DNA of 10,222 nt from Armatimonadota bacterium. Lineage in GTDB: Bacteria > Armatimonadota > JAAZEB01. Numbering within the stretch: position 1 is the stretch's first letter; each line of letters begins with the position of its first letter. Below the pieces are notes generated by a model, which saw only the letters and a list, made by a program, of their open reading frames with translations, was not told the origin of the DNA and did no database searches. Both the position numbers and the translations under genes were made by a program. Below, in pieces: positions 5,986 to 10,222 of this stretch. The stretch covers positions 1-10,222 of the forward strand of contig DUUU01000194.1 in assembly GCA_012841485.1 (NCBI GenBank). Reading direction: 5' to 3'.

Positions 5986-7092
5986 CTACGCTCCAGGGGG
6001 CAGGACGCCGCTCTGCAAATACTCCTTCAGGGCTTCAACCGTCATACCACTCAGGCCGAGAGAGTCGAGCGAGCGCGCGTTCCTCGCGCGGTAGTCGATG
6101 CCGGAGAGCGCGGATCCCATCGTCACGAAGGCATCGCTGAGGGGCGTCGGCACGCCGAGGAGCCGGCCGAGCGAGGTGTAGAAGAGGAGGCCCATGCCAA
6201 TATCCTCGTGCAAGTAACGATGGTCGAGCGTGTCGGGACTGCGGAAATCGATGAAGCCGGGCCCCTGCGAGTAGCACTCCAGATAGCCGGAGGCCGTGGC
6301 ATACCCCTGCTGCACGCAGGTGAGCGGTTCCGGCTGTGCGGGGTATCCCAGAGTGCGCAGGATGGCCATGCGCTCCCCATCCAGCGCCTCGATAGCCCGC
6401 GCCACCGCGGGCGAGACGCCGTCGCGATAGAAATACATGGCTGCGCCCTCCTTTTCGATGCGCGCGGCGTTGAGGAGGGTCACCGCAGGGTGGATCACCG
6501 GATTGCCGTTGTTCAGGCCGGCCTCCAACACGCTCTCGGAGCGCACAAATCCCGGATAGAGCGCCTCAAGCGCGGGCCCGATGCGCTCCGTCTCGCGCCC
6601 CGGGAGCACGCCATACTTCACCCGGCCCACCTTCACGAAAACGCGCACGCTTTCTCCTGAGGCGCGGCAGCCGTAAGGAAGCGTAGAGAGCTCCACCAGG
6701 ATTGGCAGCCGCTCCACGCCCATCTGGCGAAAGACGTTCGCGAAGTGGAGCGTGCCGCCGGTGGAGCCGGGGCTGAGGACCACCACCTGCTCCGGGCGGA
6801 CCAGGGGCGCCAGAATCCGTGCGACGCGATCATGCGCCGGCGCCTGCGTGCAGACGAGGAGAAGCTCCGCGCCCGAGATCGCTGCCTCCAGATCCGTGGT
6901 GGCGCGCTCCAGCTCTGCCTCGCCCGCGACCGCCCCCGTGGCGATCAACCGCCGCGATTGCGCGACGGCCTCCAGATTCCCGGCGTACTCGGGCAGCTCG
7001 AAAAGCCGGACGCGCTTCCCCTGCAAGGCTAGGTCGGCAGCGGAGGCCTTGCCGCCGTTGCCGGCACCGATCACCGCGATCGTATCGAACAC
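5986..7092 (-). CDS. NAD(P)-dependent oxidoreductase, octopine/nopaline (opine) dehydrogenase family
   Basis: This 368-residue cytosolic enzyme is the family's usual size. Opine dehydrogenases reductively condense the amino group of an amino acid with a 2-oxo acid using NAD(P)H. The N-terminal Rossmann fold (about 1-185) opens IAVIGAGNGGKASAADLA with the glycine-rich loop. Glu32 at the end of the second strand favours NADH over NADPH by the usual rule. The helical C-terminal domain begins with GLNNGNPVIHP, the family signature containing the catalytic His (His201 here). The start is GTG 7092 with GGGGGAG 4 nt upstream, which is close. No aminotransferase, metallophore synthase or transporter lies beside it, so the substrate is open and it may be a general member of the fold rather than a true opine synthase. 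It is divergent from the HIT gene. Confidence 0.85.
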   Translation of the reverse strand: MFDTIAVIGAGNGGKASAADLALQGKRVRLFELPEYAGNLEAVAQSRRLIATGAVAGEAELERATTDLEAAISGAELLLVCTQAPAHDRVARILAPLVRPEQVVVLSPGSTGGTLHFANVFRQMGVERLPILVELSTLPYGCRASGESVRVFVKVGRVKYGVLPGRETERIGPALEALYPGFVRSESVLEAGLNNGNPVIHPAVTLLNAARIEKEGAAMYFYRDGVSPAVARAIEALDGERMAILRTLGYPAQPEPLTCVQQGYATASGYLECYSQGPGFIDFRSPDTLDHRYLHEDIGMGLLFYTSLGRLLGVPTPLSDAFVTMGSALSGIDYRARNARSLDSLGLSGMTVEALKEYLQSGVLPPGA

Positions 7093-7365
7093 TTCGCTCC
7101 CCCGTCTTTATGTCATTCGCGTGAGGGCCAGACCGCCTTGCCCTCCACGAGCATTCCAGGCGCTTGCGCCCGCGTGTGATACCACCGTGTCCTTGGGGCA
7201 CCCTTCGCCTCGGAAGAGGTTCGCCAGCCGGGGCGCTCCTCCTGTTCGGATAGCATCCACCGCGTCTCCCCGCGCCGGAGTGGCGGGAGGATCGCCGCGC
7301 GTGTCGAATCTTACTCTTGAGCAGCGCGCCGGCGTCTTCGCAGGCTGGGAGGGAGAGTTCGAGTC
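7093..7365. other. Divergent intergenic region, no gene seen
   Basis: These 273 bp separate the dehydrogenase (-) from the HIT gene (+) and should hold promoters for both. I found no pair of boxes good enough to call. The overlapping open frames are shadows of the neighbours or low-complexity readings. Confidence 0.5.
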
Positions 7366-7848
7366 ATGCAGCATCTTTGGGCTCCGTGGCGCATGGCCTA
7401 CGTGGGGGTTGAGCAACCGCAGGGGTGCATCTTCTGCGTGAAGCCCGCGGAGGATCGCGACGCGGAGAATTACCTCGTGCATCGGGGAAAGCACGCCTTT
7501 GTCATGCTGAATGCGTTTCCCTATAGTAGCGGCCACCTGTTGATTGCCCCTTACCGGCATACTGCCGATTTCGCCAGCCTGAGCAAAGAGGAGTCGTTGG
7601 AGTTGATGCAGCTCGCCCAGCAGGGGATCACCGTTCTCCAGCGGGTCTACCACCCGGAGGGGTGTAACCTGGGGATGAACCTCGGGCGCGTGGCCGGCGC
7701 CGGCATCGCCGACCACCTCCACCTGCACGTCGTGCCCCGTTGGGGAGGCGACACCAACTTCATGACCGTGGTCGCCGATATCCGGGTGCTGCCCGAGGCG
7801 CTGGCCGACTCTTACCGCCGTCTTCGCGAGGGGTGGGAGGCGCTGTGA
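7366..7848 (+). CDS. HIT (histidine triad) family hydrolase
   Basis: This 160-residue cytosolic enzyme belongs to the family that hydrolyses or phosphorolyses nucleoside phosphates such as adenosine phosphoramidate or Ap4A. The triad HLHLHVVPRW has His117, His119 and His121; by family analogy the middle one forms the nucleotidyl intermediate. The N-terminus (MQHLWAPWRMAYV) and CIFC pair (Cys21, Cys24) match the Ap4A-phosphorylase-like HIT subgroup, where the cysteines may bind zinc. LNAFPYSSGHLLIAP (49-62 region) is the usual nucleotide-contacting segment. The start ATG 7366 has a GGGAGGGAG-type site before it. Its stop overlaps the start of the uracil-DNA glycosylase gene by 4 nt (GTGA), implying translational coupling. 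All family residues are intact. Confidence 0.93.
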   Translation: MQHLWAPWRMAYVGVEQPQGCIFCVKPAEDRDAENYLVHRGKHAFVMLNAFPYSSGHLLIAPYRHTADFASLSKEESLELMQLAQQGITVLQRVYHPEGCNLGMNLGRVAGAGIADHLHLHVVPRWGGDTNFMTVVADIRVLPEALADSYRRLREGWEAL

Positions 7849-8522
7849 CTGAGATAGCCGCTCTCGAAGCTCTGAAGGCGGAGTGCCTGCAGTGCCAGGC
7901 CTGCCCTTTGGCGAAGACGCGAACGAAGGTCGTTTTTGATGATGGCAACCCGAATGCGCCGCTGGTGATCATCGGGGAAGGCCCCGGAGAGAATGAGGAC
8001 CGGACCGGTGTTCCCTTCGTGGGCAGGGCGGGGAAGCTGCTGGATCGTGTGCTCCTGGAGAACGCGCTGAGCCGCAGGTGGGTCTACATCTGCAACACGG
8101 TGAAGTGCCGCGCCTGCGAGATCACCGAGGGGCGCGCGAGGAACCGGGCGCCACTGCCGGCGGAGTTGGTGGCTTGCCGCCCCTACCTGGAACGTCAGCT
8201 CGAACTGATCCGCCCCGTGGTCATCCTCTGCCTGGGCGGGCCGGCGGCAAGCACCATCATCCATAAGGAGTTCCGCATGACCCAGGAGCGCGGCCGCTGG
8301 TTCACCGATTCCCCCTTCGCACCGTGGGTGATGGCCTCGTGGCATCCCGCCTACGTCCTTCGCCAGGGAGGCGAAGCCTATGCGCGTAGCCGCGGCGAAC
8401 TGGTGGCCGACATCGACCAGTGCCGCAAAAAGGTGATCGAAATCCGCCAGCAGGGAGGCTTACTCGCCCGCCAAGTCGCCCAGGCCGAGGCGATGGAGGA
8501 GAGCGAGCCCGGTCTTTTCTGA
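7845..8522 (+). CDS. Uracil-DNA glycosylase, family 4 (4Fe-4S)
   Basis: This 225-residue DNA repair enzyme removes uracil arising from cytosine deamination or misincorporation. The start is GTG 7845, overlapping the HIT stop. The N-terminal cysteine set CLQCQAC (14-20) plus Cys88 and Cys111 give the four ligands of the iron-sulfur cluster, with Cys17/Cys20 the likely pair. Motif GEGPGENED (44-52) is the active-site loop and HPAYVLR (167-173) the second catalytic motif. NRAPLP (100-105) is typical of the family. Compared with the Thermus enzyme as I recall it, there is a 7-residue insert between Cys88 and NRAPLP, adding Cys91. The C-terminus ends EPGLF, resembling the short Leu-Phe tails used by clamp-binding proteins; that role is inferred. 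A decayed copy of its tail lies at 10016-10122. Confidence 0.95.
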   Translation: MTEIAALEALKAECLQCQACPLAKTRTKVVFDDGNPNAPLVIIGEGPGENEDRTGVPFVGRAGKLLDRVLLENALSRRWVYICNTVKCRACEITEGRARNRAPLPAELVACRPYLERQLELIRPVVILCLGGPAASTIIHKEFRMTQERGRWFTDSPFAPWVMASWHPAYVLRQGGEAYARSRGELVADIDQCRKKVIEIRQQGGLLARQVAQAEAMEESEPGLF

Positions 8523-8695
8523 CCCGGCACGTTCAGACGGTCGCTGGTATATCCGAACCCAACGGCTGCCAGCGTCGTCACAAGGCAGGAACCTCCCATT
8601 ATCGTCCTCACGCGCGGACACGGGTGATCCCCGACCTGGGCCACCCATGTCTGCGTGTGAGAGGGTGATACCGGACAGTGAAAGGAGGAAGTAGG

Positions 8696-9154
8696 ATGTC
8701 ACGAAGAAGGCAACTCGCAGTCGCCTTGGTCGCTGCATTGGCCCTGGGAACCGCCGGTGCTCGCGCGGCCAAGATCGACCTGGGTAGCAGCGCCATCGGA
8801 GACGCGGTGAAGGTCATGGGAATCGGCTTCGCTGTCAAGACCTTCGGCGGCCAGATCAACCAGGCGATCAACACGATTCTCATGCAGAACAACATCGAGC
8901 GCCATGGTGCCACCAAGGTGGTGCCGATCCTCTCGGTGGGCCAGGGCGCCTACATCGGCGCTGCTCAGGTCACCGGGCCCGAAAACGAGGTCGCGCAGAT
9001 CCAGGCCGTCGTTCAGGGCGAAGTCAGCGCCAGCAGTGGTCAGGTGCGCCTCAATGCGCTGGTGCCCGTCGACTCCATCAACCCGTTCCAATCCCTGCCC
9101 AAGCCCAAGTTCAAGGGTGTCGGCATCACGGCGATCATCGACTTCAATGTATAG
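8696..9154 (+). CDS. Small exported protein, shares a C-terminal domain with its neighbour
   Basis: This 152-residue protein starts at ATG 8696 behind AAAGGAGG (8681-8688). The in-frame GTG at 8678 overlaps that site and is rejected. Residues 1-25 are a Sec signal peptide ending ARA-A. A short amphipathic region follows (about 30-66, SAIGDAVKVMGIGFAVKTFG). Residues about 73-152 form a domain with VVPILSVGQGAYIGAAQVTGP and a later LVPVDS strand. The downstream protein ends with a clearly related version (CPIVSVGKGTRLGLAHITGP ... IFVPIKAQ). There are no cysteines and no catalytic motif. The family is unknown to me. The gap to the next gene is 22 bp, so the two are probably co-transcribed. Confidence 0.82.
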   Translation: MSRRRQLAVALVAALALGTAGARAAKIDLGSSAIGDAVKVMGIGFAVKTFGGQINQAINTILMQNNIERHGATKVVPILSVGQGAYIGAAQVTGPENEVAQIQAVVQGEVSASSGQVRLNALVPVDSINPFQSLPKPKFKGVGITAIIDFNV

Positions 9155-9176
9155 AACGAACGAGAGGAGGACGAAG

Positions 9177-9887
9177 GTGAACAGACGCAAAGCAGCCGCA
9201 CTGCCACTCGGTGTGATTGGCCTTGCCCTGTTGGCAATAGCCGTCCTGCCAGGCCAGACGCGCCGCGCGACGGCCCAGGAAGACTGGTTCAGTCCGGAAC
9301 CCGAGGAGATACGGGTGACTGCCAGGGCGCAAAGCATCGCCGGACAGCCGACGGGCGAAGTGTTGCTCGGAGAGACCGTCGTCACCCGCATTCGCTCTGC
9401 CGCCGGCGGCAAGACGGCCCCAGAGCGAGCCGAGATCGCGGCGGCCCGCCTCTCGGGCGCGCTGAGCACGGGAAACCCGACGCCGGAGGAATTCCGTGTC
9501 GCTCAGATGAATGACCAATACGTGGTGGCGGTCCGCGACGAGCTCATCGTCACGGCCGATACCTACCACGCCAAAGTGAATGGCACGACCCCGGTGCAAC
9601 TGGCGACCCAGTGGCGTGACAACCTGGCCCAGGCCTATCGCCGCGAGCTGGACCGCCCCATCGGCAAGATTTGCCCTATCGTCAGCGTTGGCAAGGGGAC
9701 CCGTCTTGGACTCGCGCACATCACCGGGCCGCGCGCGCAGGTCCACAAGGCCGCCTTCGTTGGCCAACTGGAGACAACCTTCCAGAAGAACATTCGCATC
9801 CGCATCTTCGTGCCTATCAAGGCGCAGGATGGTGTCGACCGCGTGCCGCAGGTCAACGTCAACGCCTACGCTGATCTAAAGATGTAG
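9177..9887 (+). CDS. Exported two-domain protein, paralogous C-terminal domain
   Basis: This 236-residue protein starts at GTG 9177 with AGGAGG (9165-9170) 6 nt upstream. An in-frame ATG at 9147 would overlap the preceding stop and lacks a site. Residues 1-34 are a signal peptide or anchor ending in ATAQ. Residues about 46-158 (GETVVTRIRS, APERAEIAAARL, ELIVTADTYHA, GTTPVQLATQWRDNL) resemble, from memory, the extracytoplasmic module found in front of some cyanobacterial MscS-like channels. Here no channel segment follows. Residues 163-236 are the domain shared with the upstream gene. The pair may assemble together in the envelope through the shared domain, but this is inference. A terminator-like hairpin follows. 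Confidence 0.82.
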   Translation: MNRRKAAALPLGVIGLALLAIAVLPGQTRRATAQEDWFSPEPEEIRVTARAQSIAGQPTGEVLLGETVVTRIRSAAGGKTAPERAEIAAARLSGALSTGNPTPEEFRVAQMNDQYVVAVRDELIVTADTYHAKVNGTTPVQLATQWRDNLAQAYRRELDRPIGKICPIVSVGKGTRLGLAHITGPRAQVHKAAFVGQLETTFQKNIRIRIFVPIKAQDGVDRVPQVNVNAYADLKM

Positions 9888-9905
9888 CCCCGCTTCGACA
9901 TGCCG

Positions 9906-9947
9906 GAGGAGGGCGCTACGGTCAAGCCACCCTCCTCTCCCCTTTCT
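9906..9947 (+). terminator. Intrinsic-terminator-like hairpin after the exported pair
   Basis: GAGGAGGG (9906-9913) pairs perfectly with CCCTCCTC (9930-9937) over a 16-nt loop and is followed by a C/T-rich tract with TTT at 9943-9945. It starts 19 bp past the stop codon of the second exported protein. Confidence 0.5.
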
Positions 9948-10015
9948 CACGCTCGAAAGCGCCCCAGCGCGTGACCTCTAGCACCGCAAAGCCCCCCGAC
10001 CCCAGGGGTAAGGGG

Positions 10016-10122
10016 ATCGAAATCCGCCAGCCGGGAGGTTGGATCGCCCGGCAAGTGGCCCGAGCCGAGCCGGCCGGGGAGAGTGACGGCGGCCTCCTTT
10101 GATCCGGCACCGCCGGACGGCC
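10016..10122 (+). pseudogene. Decayed copy of the 3' end of the uracil-DNA glycosylase gene
   Basis: Bases 10016-10102 translate in frame to IEIRQPGGWIARQVARAEPA and onward to a TGA. This aligns without gaps to residues 198-225 and the stop of the glycosylase at 8436-8522, with 18 of 28 residues and 65 of 87 bases identical by eye. Similarity continues about 20 bp past both stops (CCGGCAC then GACGG). Upstream of 10016 the match fades, with a weak possible continuation to about 9998. No active-site motif or Fe-S cysteine is present and the terminal Leu-Phe is lost, so it cannot be a working glycosylase. It lies just before the phosphatase gene. Confidence 0.75.
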
Positions 10123-10143
10123 AATCTATCACGGGAGAATGTG

Positions 10144-10222
10144 GTGATCGCTGCTGCCATCGACGTTGGAACGAACTCGGTGCTCCTCACGGTCGGGGAG
10201 CGGATGCCAGACGGAGAGGTGC
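10144..10222 (+). CDS. Ppx/GppA-family phosphatase, N-terminus only (runs off the window)
   Basis: The first 26 codons read MIAAAIDVGTNSVLLTVGER and on to the edge. AAIDVGTNS is the phosphate-1 loop of the actin-like ATPase fold used by exopolyphosphatase and guanosine pentaphosphate phosphatase, enzymes that degrade polyphosphate or pppGpp. The GTG at 10144 follows GGGAG (10133-10137) by 6 nt; a GTG at 10141 is the alternative. Only the first motif can be seen, so Ppx cannot be told from GppA. Confidence 0.8.
   Translation, partial: MIAAAIDVGTNSVLLTVGERMPDGEV

Noticed and set aside
5977..6660. 227-residue plus-strand frame opposite the dehydrogenase
   Set aside because: The minus-strand frame contains an intact Rossmann loop and family signature; this one is its complement.
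8699..9469. 256-residue minus-strand frame opposite the two exported-protein genes
   Set aside because: The plus-strand genes have signal peptides, strong ribosome sites and mutual homology; the minus frame has none of these.
9971..10102. 43-codon frame from GTG 9971 through the glycosylase-tail copy as a small gene
   Set aside because: It has no ribosome site, and only the part from about 10016 has a recognisable origin; a decayed duplicate explains it better.
10099..10130. Promoter candidate starting TTGATC before the phosphatase gene
   Set aside because: No acceptable -10 hexamer occurs at 16-18 bp spacing.
1..10222. tRNA, rRNA, CRISPR array, transposase or phage genes
   Set aside because: I looked for tRNA T-arm motifs, regularly spaced repeats and transposase or integrase signatures on both strands and saw none.

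Overview
This is a high-GC bacterial chromosomal window, with Shine-Dalgarno sites, frequent GTG/TTG starts and several Sec signal peptides. Its genes encode envelope and secreted proteins plus housekeeping functions. The first gene resembles hypothetical carbohydrate-active proteins I associate with Armatimonadota, Planctomycetes and Lentisphaerae. That makes an environmental, Armatimonadota-like lineage plausible, but this is inference: no rRNA or other marker gene is present.

Layout. From the left edge to 1253 is the 3' part of a glycoside-hydrolase-like protein (+). A spacer with a long imperfect inverted repeat follows, then a small SH3/KOW-like protein of unknown role on the minus strand (1503-1985). 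A 580-bp divergent region leads to a secreted protein built of internal repeats (2566-4266, +), closed by a GC-rich hairpin. Next are an L,D-transpeptidase (4377-5102, +), convergent with a membrane-anchored unknown protein (5150-5698, -) that has a near-consensus promoter, and an opine-dehydrogenase-family oxidoreductase (5986-7092, -). Divergent from the latter is a translationally coupled pair: a HIT-family hydrolase (7366-7848) and a family 4 Fe-S uracil-DNA glycosylase (7845-8522). Two small exported proteins sharing a C-terminal domain follow (8696-9154 and 9177-9887). The window ends in the first 26 codons of a Ppx/GppA-family phosphatase (10144 onward).

The least expected observation is that the last 28 codons, stop codon and about 20 bp of 3' flank of the glycosylase gene occur a second time at 10016-10122, in frame and about 75% identical over the coding part. 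The two exported-protein genes therefore sit between a full glycosylase gene and a decayed copy of its tail, a footprint of duplication or insertion. The exported pair is the best candidate here for something undescribed. I saw no CRISPR array, phage, transposase, toxin-antitoxin or recognisable defence system.

How the genes relate: HIT and UDG look like one operon (nucleotide handling and repair). The two exported proteins look like a second operon. The L,D-transpeptidase works on the cell wall. The remaining genes look independently transcribed.
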